From Bradymonadales bacterium (GTDB lineage Bacteria > Myxococcota > Bradymonadia > REDH01), in contig CANKLS010000017.1 of NCBI GenBank assembly GCA_947483645.1, positions 1 through 24,540 on the forward strand: a stretch of DNA of 24,540 nt, written 5' to 3'. The notes beneath the pieces were generated by a model. The model had not been told where the DNA came from. It saw nothing but the letters and a program-made list of their open reading frames with translations, and searched no databases. The translations under genes were made by a program, and so were the position numbers. This document shows, piece after piece, positions 15,476-22,885 of the stretch. Position 1 is the first letter of the stretch, and each line of letters begins with the position of its first letter.

Positions 15476-16746
15476 GCGGCACCGTGCAGTCACAGCCCGA
15501 GTCGCCCTCGGCACGCGCCTGGAGCGGCTTCAAGAGGAACCGGCTGGCCATGGCCAGTCTGGTCTTCCTGCTGCTCGTGAGTCTTCTCGCCATCATGCAG
15601 CCGCTGGTCGAACGCCACTTCACCCGCTTCACCGTGGTCGAGAACCACCCCTGCCACCGCTACATGCCGCCCGGAGCGCGTGGCATCCCGCGCGACAACT
15701 TCCTCCTCGCGCCCGTCGCCGATGCGGCCTCCGCCCGCGCCGACCTCAACCGCGATGGGCATTGGACCGCGCTTGAACTCTCGGAGGCGCTTGCCCACGA
15801 AGAGCTAGCTATGCTCGACAGCGACGGCGACGGCGCCCTCAACCCGGCCGAACTCGACGCTGCGCCGCGAGCGCTCACGGCACCGGCCGCCGCCATCCTC
15901 AAGAGCCTCGACAAGGATGGCAGCGGCACGCTCAACTTCGAGGAGGCCCGTGCCCTCATCGACCTCTTCCCCATCGGTGAGGCCACCGCCTGGACCCGCC
16001 GCTTCGACACCGATGCCGATGGCCGCCTCTCCGCCACCGAGTTCCCTGGCCTCCCGCGCCCTGCCACCTTCTGGGCCGGTACCGACAGCCTCGGCCGCGA
16101 CCTCACCATCCGACTCGTCTACGGCGCCCGCGTCAGTCTTATGGTCGGCCTGCTTGCCACCCTCGTCTCGCTCGTCATCGGCCTCATCTGGGGCGCAGTC
16201 GCCGGCTGGAATGGCGGCCGTATCGACGCCCTCATGATGCGCACTGTCGATGTGCTCTACGGGCTGCCCTTCATGTTCCTCGTCATCCTGCTGATGGTCG
16301 TCTTCGGCCGCGACATCCGGCTGCTCTACATCGCCATCGGCGCCATGAGCTGGCTCACCATGGCCCGTATCGTCCGCGGCCAGGTGCTTGCGCTCCGCAA
16401 CCTCGAGTATGTTCAGGCGGCCCGCGCCGTTGGCGCCTCCACCACCTCCATCCTCTTCAAGCACCTGCTCCCCAATGCGCTCGGTCCCATCCTCGTCTAT
16501 GCCACGCTGACCGTGCCCGAAACGATGCTTACAGAGTCCTTCCTCTCCTTCCTCGGACTCGGCGTGCAGGCGCCCTACACCTCGTGGGGAGCACTCGCCA
16601 ACGACGGCGCCCGCGCCGGCGTCATGGTGACCTATCCCTGGCTGCTGCTCTTCCCTGGCTCCATCCTCACCCTCACGCTGTTTGCGCTCAATGTGGTCGG
16701 CGAGGCGCTGCGCGACGTTCTCGATCCCAGGTCGCAAAACGGCTAG
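15472..16746 (+). CDS. oppC: OppC/DppC-type permease with four EF-hand loops
   Basis: Second permease of the importer; it has 424 residues, whereas OppC/DppC are usually about 280-310. Residues 1-24 include the cytoplasmic AWSGFKRNRLAM; TM1 spans about 25-43. The segment 44-215 should lie outside the membrane and holds four 12-residue EF-hand loops: DLNRDGHWTALE (91-102), DSDGDGALNPAE (116-127), DKDGSGTLNFEE (147-158) and DTDADGRLSATE (179-190). Each has acidic or polar ligands at 1, 3, 5 and 9, Gly at 6 and Glu at 12. The normal OppC core resumes at WAGTDSLGRDLTIRLVYGAR (201-220), with the EAA loop EYVQAARAVGASTTSILFKH (312-331) and TESFLSFLGLGVQAP. No frame break occurs, so the insertion is genuine. 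No ATPase genes follow. Confidence 0.95.
   Translation: MSGTVQSQPESPSARAWSGFKRNRLAMASLVFLLLVSLLAIMQPLVERHFTRFTVVENHPCHRYMPPGARGIPRDNFLLAPVADAASARADLNRDGHWTALELSEALAHEELAMLDSDGDGALNPAELDAAPRALTAPAAAILKSLDKDGSGTLNFEEARALIDLFPIGEATAWTRRFDTDADGRLSATEFPGLPRPATFWAGTDSLGRDLTIRLVYGARVSLMVGLLATLVSLVIGLIWGAVAGWNGGRIDALMMRTVDVLYGLPFMFLVILLMVVFGRDIRLLYIAIGAMSWLTMARIVRGQVLALRNLEYVQAARAVGASTTSILFKHLLPNALGPILVYATLTVPETMLTESFLSFLGLGVQAPYTSWGALANDGARAGVMVTYPWLLLFPGSILTLTLFALNVVGEALRDVLDPRSQNG
15742..16041 (+). other. EF-hand calcium-binding insertion coding region
   Basis: This 300-base stretch encodes residues 91-190 of the OppC-like permease and contains all four EF-hand loops, at nucleotide offsets 15742, 15817, 15910 and 16006. 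Loop-to-loop spacing is 25, 31 and 32 residues. Pairs of loops at such spacing are how EF-hands fold, with helices such as EEARALIDLF between them. Base composition is like the rest of the gene, so there is no sign of a recent insertion. Confidence 0.88.
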
Positions 16747-16755
16747 GAGCGGGTC

Positions 16756-18105
16756 ATGAGACAGCTACCTGCACGACCCGCTCGACTCTCCTGCGTTGAA
16801 GACATTCTCCACGAGTATGCCGACCCGCAGAAGGACCACGACACCCGCACAGAGTTCGAGCGCGACCGTTCTCGGGTGCTCCACGCCGAATCCTTCCGTC
16901 GGCTGCAAGAGAAGACACAGGTCTTCTACGGGGCCAAAGGTGCCAGCTACCGTACCCGCCTCACCCACTCGATGGAGGTGGCGCTGATCGCCAAGGCCAT
17001 TGCCAGCAAACTCGGCGCCAACACCGACCTCTGCGAGGCCATCGCTCTCTGCCACGATCTCGGCCACCCTCCCTTTGGCCACAACGGCGAGGCAGTGCTC
17101 AACGACTGCATGCGCGACCATGGAGGCTTCGAAGGAAATGCCCAGACCCTCCGCATTGTCCGTCGCGTCGAGGTCAAAGGCTTCCGTTACGAGGGGCTCA
17201 ACCTCACCTACGCAACCCTCGACGGCGTGCTCAAGTACAAGGTCCCCTACGCCGAGGCCCGCAGCCGCATGCCACGCGAGGCTGTGCTTCAGCCGCGCTT
17301 TGCCTCGCAAGAGAGCGCAGACCTCCTCGCTCCGGCTCACGCCCCCAAGTGTGTCTACGATGCGGATTGGGCCTTCGCCCAGCGGGTCGCAGCGGCGCGC
17401 GGCACAGAGGGGCGCGAGAGCTACGAGTGCCGCATCCTCAACCTCGCCGACGACATCGCCTACTGCGTCGCTGACCTTCAGGATGGGCTCCGCATGGGCT
17501 TCCTCGCCGTCAGCGACCTCCGCCAGACGGCGCATGGCGGCGGCTTCATCGACGATGTGGTCCGTTTCCTCCGGCAGACCGACCCCTCCTGGCAGCCGTC
17601 GCAGGTGCAGGCCATCGTCGGCTCCGTCGTTGCGCTCCTCGATGATCTACTCGCCAAGGGTGAGGCGAGGCGACTGCCGGGTACCAGCCGCCAGTTCCTT
17701 CGGCTCGCCTCCAGCAAGGAGCTCGCCAGCAAACTCCACCGCGAGCTCGTGCACGCGGTGACCGCGGCTGAGGGCGAACTCCCGAACCTCCCGGCCGACT
17801 CGCTTGCCAAGGTGGCTGTCCTCAAGGCGGTCACCCGTACACAGATCCTCAAAGACCCTCGTCTGACCACCCTCGATGCTGCGGCCCGCAGGGTCGTCCG
17901 GCGACTCTTCGAGGCCTTCGCCAACGACGCCGAACTGCTGCCGCGTGGCGTCAGTGAACGGGTCCGCTCCGACGACTATCAGGGCGACGAGAAGCTCCGA
18001 CTCATCTGCGATCATGTCGCCAGCCTCTCCGATGAGGGGGCGCTCCGGCTCTACCGCCGCCTCTTCGAACCGGGCTCGCAGGGGCTGCTCGACTTCTTCG
18101 GGTGA
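16756..18105 (+). CDS. dgt: dGTPase family HD-domain dNTP triphosphohydrolase
   Basis: Metal-dependent HD enzyme that splits dNTPs into deoxynucleoside and triphosphate. It has 449 residues, within the family range. RDRSRVLHAESFRRLQEKTQV (37-57) is the usual lead; the HD metal site is built from THSMEVALIAKAIA (H71), ALCHDLGHPPFGHNGE (97-112, H100 and D101) and NLADDIAYCVADLQDG (229-244, D232 or D233). GFEGNAQTLRIV is also family-typical. It starts with a clean AGGAG that overlaps the oppC stop, 9 bases away, so it is probably cotranscribed with the importer. True substrate preference cannot be read from sequence. Confidence 0.93.
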   Translation: MRQLPARPARLSCVEDILHEYADPQKDHDTRTEFERDRSRVLHAESFRRLQEKTQVFYGAKGASYRTRLTHSMEVALIAKAIASKLGANTDLCEAIALCHDLGHPPFGHNGEAVLNDCMRDHGGFEGNAQTLRIVRRVEVKGFRYEGLNLTYATLDGVLKYKVPYAEARSRMPREAVLQPRFASQESADLLAPAHAPKCVYDADWAFAQRVAAARGTEGRESYECRILNLADDIAYCVADLQDGLRMGFLAVSDLRQTAHGGGFIDDVVRFLRQTDPSWQPSQVQAIVGSVVALLDDLLAKGEARRLPGTSRQFLRLASSKELASKLHRELVHAVTAAEGELPNLPADSLAKVAVLKAVTRTQILKDPRLTTLDAAARRVVRRLFEAFANDAELLPRGVSERVRSDDYQGDEKLRLICDHVASLSDEGALRLYRRLFEPGSQGLLDFFG

Positions 18106-18227
18106 CCCTGAAGTCTCGCCCCTGTTGCAAGACAGACCTAGGAGTCTGCGAACTGAGGTTAGGCGGCTGTGCGGCGAAGCAGCCACTTGTCTCTGAATCA
18201 ACTCGGTGGCTAGAGGCCTCGGCAACT

Positions 18228-18246
18228 GACGGCGGCGAAAGCCGTC
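18228..18246 (+). other. Hairpin just upstream of the large lipoprotein start
   Basis: GACGGC and GCCGTC form a perfect 6-bp stem around the 7-base loop GGCGAAA, ending 18 bases before the ATG at 18265. The 159-base gap after dgt (18106-18264) has no clear sigma-70 promoter and the ATG lacks a ribosome site, so this hairpin may affect translation. It has no T-run and is a poor terminator. Confidence 0.35.
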
Positions 18247-18264
18247 CCAACTCGGTATCTCTCC

Positions 18265-21237
18265 ATGAATCTGCTCGGCCGCTCCGCTCACCTTCTCGGC
18301 GCCTCGCTCCTGTCGCTTACTGTCGCAGCCTGCACGGGCGGCGAAACCTCCGAGGCAGATGCAGGTCGTCCGGATATCTTTGGCGCCGACACGGCAGATA
18401 CCGGCAGCACCGCTGAGGACACGACGACGGCGGATACGGCTGCAGACTCCACGGCCGACATCGACCCAACCGATACCGCAGCAGACACTGCGGCTGATAC
18501 CGACCCCGACTCCAGCGCAGACACAGACCCCGCCGACACCGCCGCCGACACGGCAGGCGACACCACGGTAGACACCACGGTAGACACCAGTGGCCCCCCC
18601 ATCTGCGGCAACGGCACGATCGAGGCCGGAGAGGCCTGCGACGACGGCAACCGTCTCGCGGGCGACGGCTGCTCGTTCAACTGCACGCTGGAGTGCGGCG
18701 CCGGCAACGACACCGATTTCGACGGCGTCTGCAATGGCAGCGATGTCTGCCCCGGCTTCGACGACAACCTCGACACCAACGCCAACGGCATCCCAGACGG
18801 TTGCGAGGCCTCCGCCGAGATTTGCGACGACCGCATCGACAACGACCTCGATGGCGCCACCGATTGTGCCGATGCCCAATGCTCCGCACTTCCCGTTTGT
18901 ACGGGGGGCGCTACTTCGGAAATCTGCGACGACGGTATCGACAACGACTTCGACCGTTACGCCGACTGCCTTGACCTAGACTGCATCGGTGACACAGCCT
19001 GCGGCCCCGCGGACGGCGCCGGCACCTGCCTTGCCCCCCGCGTCATCACCGGTCCCGGCATCTACGACGGCTCCACCATCGGCCTCTCCGACGCAATCAG
19101 CCCGATCTGTGCCCTCGACCCCGACAGCCCCGACGAGGTCTTCACCTTTCGTGCGACGAGTGCGGGGACCTGGTGCTTCTGGGTGACGGAGGGCAACTTC
19201 GATACCGTCATCGACATCCGCCGTGGCTGCACCAACACCGGTGCGGAGGTCGCCTGCAACGATGACATTTCGCCCACCGGGCGCATTCTCTCGCGAACCG
19301 AGCCAAACCTCAACACGACGACCGACTACTTCGTCTTCGTCACCGGCTCCCGCCTTGAAGACTTTGGCGACTACCGCCTCTTCGTGCGTCCCGGCACCTG
19401 TCCGGCAACGCTCACCGAAACCTGTGCCAACAGCCTCGATGACGATGCCGACGGCCTAGTGGATTGCGACGACACGAGCTGCGCTACCGATGCTAATTGC
19501 GTCAGCCTTCCCGAGGTCTGTAACGACAGCCGCGACAACGATCGCGACGGCCTCACCGATTGCGCCGACGCGGCGGATTGCGCGACGGATGTTGACTGCA
19601 TCGTCCTGCCCGAGGTCTGTAACGACAGCCGCGACAACGACCGCGACGGCCTCACCGATTGTGCCGACACGGCCGACTGCGCGCTCGATGCGAACTGCAT
19701 CGTCCTTCCCGAGGTCTGCGACGACTCCCTCGACAACGACCGAGACCGCGCCACCGACTGTGCCGACGCAGACTGCGCCGCATCGCTCCTCTGCGCAGAG
19801 GTCTGTGACGATGGCGCCGACAACAACCGCAACAGCCTCGTCGATTGTCTCGACCCGCTCTGCACCGCCTCGCCCCTCTGCGCAGAGAACTGCACGGACG
19901 CCGCAGACAACAACCGCGATGGTCTCGTAGATTGCCTCGACCCGCTCTGCTCCACCGCGCCCGCCTGCCTGCCCCCCACCGACGGCACCTGCACGGCGCC
20001 CAACCTCATCACCGGTGCGGGCACCTATACTGGTGACACCACGGGTGCCTCTGACCTGGGCCGCACCGGCTGCTCGACCGGCGCAGGCGGCCTCGACGAC
20101 GTCTGGTCGGTCACCGTACCGACCACGGGCAACTGGTGCTTCATCATCACCGAGGCCACCTTTGACACCACCGTCTACCTCACCAGCGCCTGCCTCACGA
20201 CGAGCAGCCTCATCACCTGCGACTCCAACGACGGCCCCTCCACCTGGTCGATGGCGGAGGCCTCGCTCACAGCCGGCCGGACTGTCTTTCTGTCGGTTGA
20301 CGGCAACACCGCGAGCGCCTTCGGAACCTACCGCCTGCTGGTCCAGTCGGGCGCCTGCCCGGCCACCCTGCCCGAGTATTGCGACAACCGCGTGGATGAC
20401 GATGCCGATGGGGCAATTGACTGCGCAGACACCTCCTGCACGGGCAGCCCGGCCTGCGGTTCGCAGCCTGAGATCTGCGATGATAACTTCGACAACGACC
20501 TCGACGGTCTTGAGGACTGCTCGGATACCGACTGCGTGGATGCCCTCAACTGCATCCCCTTCCCCGAGGTCTGCAACGATCGTCGTGACAACGACCTAGA
20601 CACCTTCGTTGATTGCTCCGACCCCGACTGCGCTGCACAGATCGTCTGCATCGCCTCCCCCGAGGTCTGCAACGACGGCCGCGACAACGACCTCGACGGC
20701 GACATCGACTGCGACGACTCGCAGTGCACCTCCACTGATTGCACCCCGACGGGCAACGGCAGCTGCTCCACGCCGACCGCTATCGGCAGCTTCGGAACCT
20801 TCACCGGCACGACCAGCTATTCCAACCGCGAGGGCGGCTGCGGCGGTCTTGGCGAAGAGGAGGCCATCCGCTGGCGCTCGCCGCTGACGGGCAACATCTG
20901 CGTGCAGCTTGAGGGACGCGCCAACTTCGATGCCGTGCTCTATGCTCGGACCAGCTGCTCGAACGACACCTCCGAACTCGCCTGCAGCGACGACTTCTCG
21001 GAGACCTCCTTCGGCGCCCGCATCGACCTCGCTGTGACCAACGCAGCCTCCTACTTCCTCTTCGCCGACACCTTTGGCGCTGGCGACAGCGGGACATGGA
21101 ACCTCACCATCTCACGCGGCACCTGCGCGGAGGTCTACGGCTCCGAGGACTCCTGCACCGACGGCCTCGACAACGATACCGATACCTTCGTCGACTGTGC
21201 CGACCCCGACTGCGCCACCGACCCGGCCTGTCCTTAG
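18265..21237 (+). CDS. Large Asp/Cys-rich repeat lipoprotein
   Basis: A 990-residue secreted lipoprotein; the signal peptide ends at VAAC (Cys23). Order: Asp/Thr/Ala linker (about 31-110); Myxococcus Cys-rich repeat-like CGNGTIEAGEACDDGN (114-129) with GDGCSFNC; thrombospondin type 3-like stretch (149-180); then thirteen repeats of about 27-33 residues of the form ExCxDxxDNDxDGxxDCxDxxC, broken by three beta-rich domains at about 253-378, 574-697 and 832-954. The latter resemble PPC (bacterial pre-peptidase) domains, e.g. GTWCFWVTEGNFDTVIDIRR. The DxDxDG cores suggest calcium binding and the Cys suggest disulfides. There is no catalytic domain, so it is likely a surface or adhesion protein; this is inference. 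It is related to the next gene. Confidence 0.9.
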   Translation: MNLLGRSAHLLGASLLSLTVAACTGGETSEADAGRPDIFGADTADTGSTAEDTTTADTAADSTADIDPTDTAADTAADTDPDSSADTDPADTAADTAGDTTVDTTVDTSGPPICGNGTIEAGEACDDGNRLAGDGCSFNCTLECGAGNDTDFDGVCNGSDVCPGFDDNLDTNANGIPDGCEASAEICDDRIDNDLDGATDCADAQCSALPVCTGGATSEICDDGIDNDFDRYADCLDLDCIGDTACGPADGAGTCLAPRVITGPGIYDGSTIGLSDAISPICALDPDSPDEVFTFRATSAGTWCFWVTEGNFDTVIDIRRGCTNTGAEVACNDDISPTGRILSRTEPNLNTTTDYFVFVTGSRLEDFGDYRLFVRPGTCPATLTETCANSLDDDADGLVDCDDTSCATDANCVSLPEVCNDSRDNDRDGLTDCADAADCATDVDCIVLPEVCNDSRDNDRDGLTDCADTADCALDANCIVLPEVCDDSLDNDRDRATDCADADCAASLLCAEVCDDGADNNRNSLVDCLDPLCTASPLCAENCTDAADNNRDGLVDCLDPLCSTAPACLPPTDGTCTAPNLITGAGTYTGDTTGASDLGRTGCSTGAGGLDDVWSVTVPTTGNWCFIITEATFDTTVYLTSACLTTSSLITCDSNDGPSTWSMAEASLTAGRTVFLSVDGNTASAFGTYRLLVQSGACPATLPEYCDNRVDDDADGAIDCADTSCTGSPACGSQPEICDDNFDNDLDGLEDCSDTDCVDALNCIPFPEVCNDRRDNDLDTFVDCSDPDCAAQIVCIASPEVCNDGRDNDLDGDIDCDDSQCTSTDCTPTGNGSCSTPTAIGSFGTFTGTTSYSNREGGCGGLGEEEAIRWRSPLTGNICVQLEGRANFDAVLYARTSCSNDTSELACSDDFSETSFGARIDLAVTNAASYFLFADTFGAGDSGTWNLTISRGTCAEVYGSEDSCTDGLDNDTDTFVDCADPDCATDPACP
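18384..18590 (+). repeat. Asp/Thr/Ala linker-coding low-complexity repeat
   Basis: Short degenerate repeats of GACACN and GCNGAC units encode alternating Asp, Thr and Ala, with runs such as DTAADTAADTDPDSSADTDP. It separates the lipobox from the folded part and probably acts as an extended stalk. Confidence 0.7.
19510..19707 (+). repeat. Two tandem 99-bp repeats within the large lipoprotein gene
   Basis: Copies at 19510-19608 and 19609-19707 each encode one 33-residue repeat starting PEVCNDSRDNDRDGLTDCAD. The first 60 bases differ at two positions, both silent, pointing to a fairly recent duplication or gene conversion. The next unit, at 19708, is much more divergent. Confidence 0.85.
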
Positions 21238-21255
21238 CGCCGAGCGGCCTGCCAC

Positions 21256-21283
21256 TTGGCAACGCGGTCGGCTCTGTTACAAT
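21256..21283 (+). promoter_or_regulatory. Extended -10 promoter of the second lipoprotein gene
   Basis: TTGGCA (21256-21261), a 16-base spacer and TACAAT (21278-21283), with TGT just before the -10 hexamer (extended -10). The expected transcription start is near 21290, giving a 5' leader of about 40 bases before the ATG at 21329. It lies in the 91-base gap after the first lipoprotein gene. Confidence 0.6.
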
Positions 21284-21328
21284 GCTCCCCCCGTGGTTCG
21301 ACACGGCGTGTCGTTGGTGGAGCCTGCC

Positions 21329-22846
21329 ATGAAGTTCACTGCCCCCGTAGTCCTCTCTGCACTGTTTCTGACTGCCTGCGCCGGCTCTGAGACTGTCGCC
21401 ACCAGTCGCAACGAGGGCGAAAGTACGGAAGACACGAGCCGGCCCACCATCTCCGATGGTGATGTGACCGACTCCGGAACCTCGGGCTCGGGCGTTTCCG
21501 ACACAGGTGCTGGCGGCGACACCACGACCGGCACCGATACCACGACCGACACCACGACCGGCACCGACACCGCGACCGGCACCGACACCACGACCGGCAC
21601 CGACACCAGCACGGCCATCTGCGGCGACAGCGTCGTCGATGCGGGCGAGGAGTGCGACGACGGCAACCGTCGCGCAGGAGACGGCTGCTCCTTCAACTGC
21701 ACCATTGAGTGCGGCGCGGGTAACGACAACGACTTCGACGGCGTCTGCAACGCGGTCGACATCTGCGCCGGTTTTGACGACAACCTCGATCGCAACGGCA
21801 ACGGCATCCCCGATGGTTGCGACGCCAGCACCGAGGTCTGCGACGACAACCTCGACAACGACCGCGACGGCGCAACCGACTGCATCGACACCGACTGCTC
21901 GTCGCTTGCCATCTGCACCACGCCAGCCGGAACCGAGACAAACTGCTCGGATGGCCGCGACAACGATGGCGACCTGGACACCGATTGTCTCGATTTCGAC
22001 TGCATCTTCGAACCCGCCTGCTCCGGCACGGGCGGCTTCGAGACCAGCTGCACCAACGGCGTCGACGACGACGGCGACTTCCTTACCGACTGCATCGACG
22101 ACGACTGCGACTTCGACCCCGCCTGCTTCGGCGGTGGCGGCGGCTTCGAGACCAACTGCTCCAACGGCCGTGATGACGACGGCGACTTCGATGTGGACTG
22201 CCTCGACTTCGACTGCGACTTCGACATCGCCTGTATCGGCGGCGGCGGCGGCTCGTTCGGCCTCGAGACCAGCTGCAGCAACTTCTCCGACGACGACGCC
22301 GATGGCCTCACCGATTGCCTCGATGGCGACTGCATCTTTGATGCAAGCTGCCCGCCTCCGGTCAATTCTCCGGGCGAGAACTGCGCCAACGGAGTCGATG
22401 ACGATAGCGACGTTGCCATCGACTGTGATGACGCCGAATGCCAGACGGCCGCCAACTGTCTGCCGACGGGCTCTGCCGGTACCTGCGCCGACCCCTTCGC
22501 GCTCGGCGGCTTCGGCCACTACAATGTTCCGCCATCGACGACAGACCGCCAATCCACGAGCTGCGGCCCCTTGGCTGGTAACGATCGGGTCATCGCCTTC
22601 ACCTCGCCTGTGAGCGGCCCCGTCTGCGTTACCGCGCTTGGCAGCTTCGATGACATCGCCATCGAGGTCCGCACCACCTGCAACCGGGCCGCTTCGCCGG
22701 TGGCCTGCGACGACGACAGCATCGGCCTCGACCCTGTCGTAGGATTCACTGCCGTCGCGGGAACCACCTACTACATCATCTACGACGCCTACTTCTCGGG
22801 CCTCGACGCCTGGGCCTTCTACAACTACCTCGGCCCCTGCCGCTAG
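21329..22846 (+). CDS. Asp/Cys-rich repeat lipoprotein, paralogue of the upstream gene
   Basis: A 505-residue secreted lipoprotein. The signal MKFTAPVVLSALFLTAC gives Cys17. An acidic Ser/Thr linker (about 18-96) contains a six-residue DTTTGT repeat; then CGDSVVDAGEECDDGN (98-113) and GDGCSFNC as in the upstream protein, a thrombospondin type 3-like stretch (133-164), six repeats of the ExCxDxxDNDxDGxxDCxDxxC type (about 169-377), and one beta-rich PPC-like domain (about 385-504). The ATG at 21329 is used because GGAG lies 6 bases upstream and the signal peptide begins there, though the frame is open further left. Asp-rich cores suggest calcium binding. Surface location is likely; the role is unknown. 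A hairpin follows the stop by 17 bases. Confidence 0.9.
   Translation: MKFTAPVVLSALFLTACAGSETVATSRNEGESTEDTSRPTISDGDVTDSGTSGSGVSDTGAGGDTTTGTDTTTDTTTGTDTATGTDTTTGTDTSTAICGDSVVDAGEECDDGNRRAGDGCSFNCTIECGAGNDNDFDGVCNAVDICAGFDDNLDRNGNGIPDGCDASTEVCDDNLDNDRDGATDCIDTDCSSLAICTTPAGTETNCSDGRDNDGDLDTDCLDFDCIFEPACSGTGGFETSCTNGVDDDGDFLTDCIDDDCDFDPACFGGGGGFETNCSNGRDDDGDFDVDCLDFDCDFDIACIGGGGGSFGLETSCSNFSDDDADGLTDCLDGDCIFDASCPPPVNSPGENCANGVDDDSDVAIDCDDAECQTAANCLPTGSAGTCADPFALGGFGHYNVPPSTTDRQSTSCGPLAGNDRVIAFTSPVSGPVCVTALGSFDDIAIEVRTTCNRAASPVACDDDSIGLDPVVGFTAVAGTTYYIIYDAYFSGLDAWAFYNYLGPCR
21518..21609 (+). repeat. 18-bp tandem repeat in the linker of the second lipoprotein
   Basis: About five copies, some partial, of an 18-base unit (GACACCACGACCGGCACC and close variants) encode DTTTGT. 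The unit length is a multiple of three, so copy-number change keeps the frame and only alters stalk length. Confidence 0.8.
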
Positions 22847-22863
22847 GGCGGGACGAGGCTGTC

Positions 22864-22885
22864 GTCAGAGCCGCCTGGCTCTGAC
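22864..22885. terminator. Hairpin between convergent genes
   Basis: GTCAGAGCC-GCCT-GGCTCTGAC is a perfect 9-bp stem with a 4-base loop. It lies 17 bases after the lipoprotein stop, and the methyltransferase stop codon (minus strand, 22865-22867) is inside it. No T-run follows on either strand, so it is a bidirectional terminator candidate or a 3'-end stabiliser. Confidence 0.5.

Noticed and set aside
18131..18150. CAGAC/GTCTG inverted repeat after dgt as a terminator
   Set aside because: Only a 5-bp stem and no T-run follows.
17647..18879. Minus-strand open frame across the dgt end and large lipoprotein start
   Set aside because: Low-complexity Val/Gly/Ala translation of the Asp/Thr repeat read backwards.
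21518..21609. Repeat array resembling a CRISPR
   Set aside because: Units are contiguous 18-mers without spacers and are in frame inside a coding sequence.
21104..22552. Minus-strand Val/Ala-rich open frames opposite the second lipoprotein
   Set aside because: Repetitive antisense reading of the GAC/GGC repeats; the plus strand has lipobox, ribosome site and promoter.
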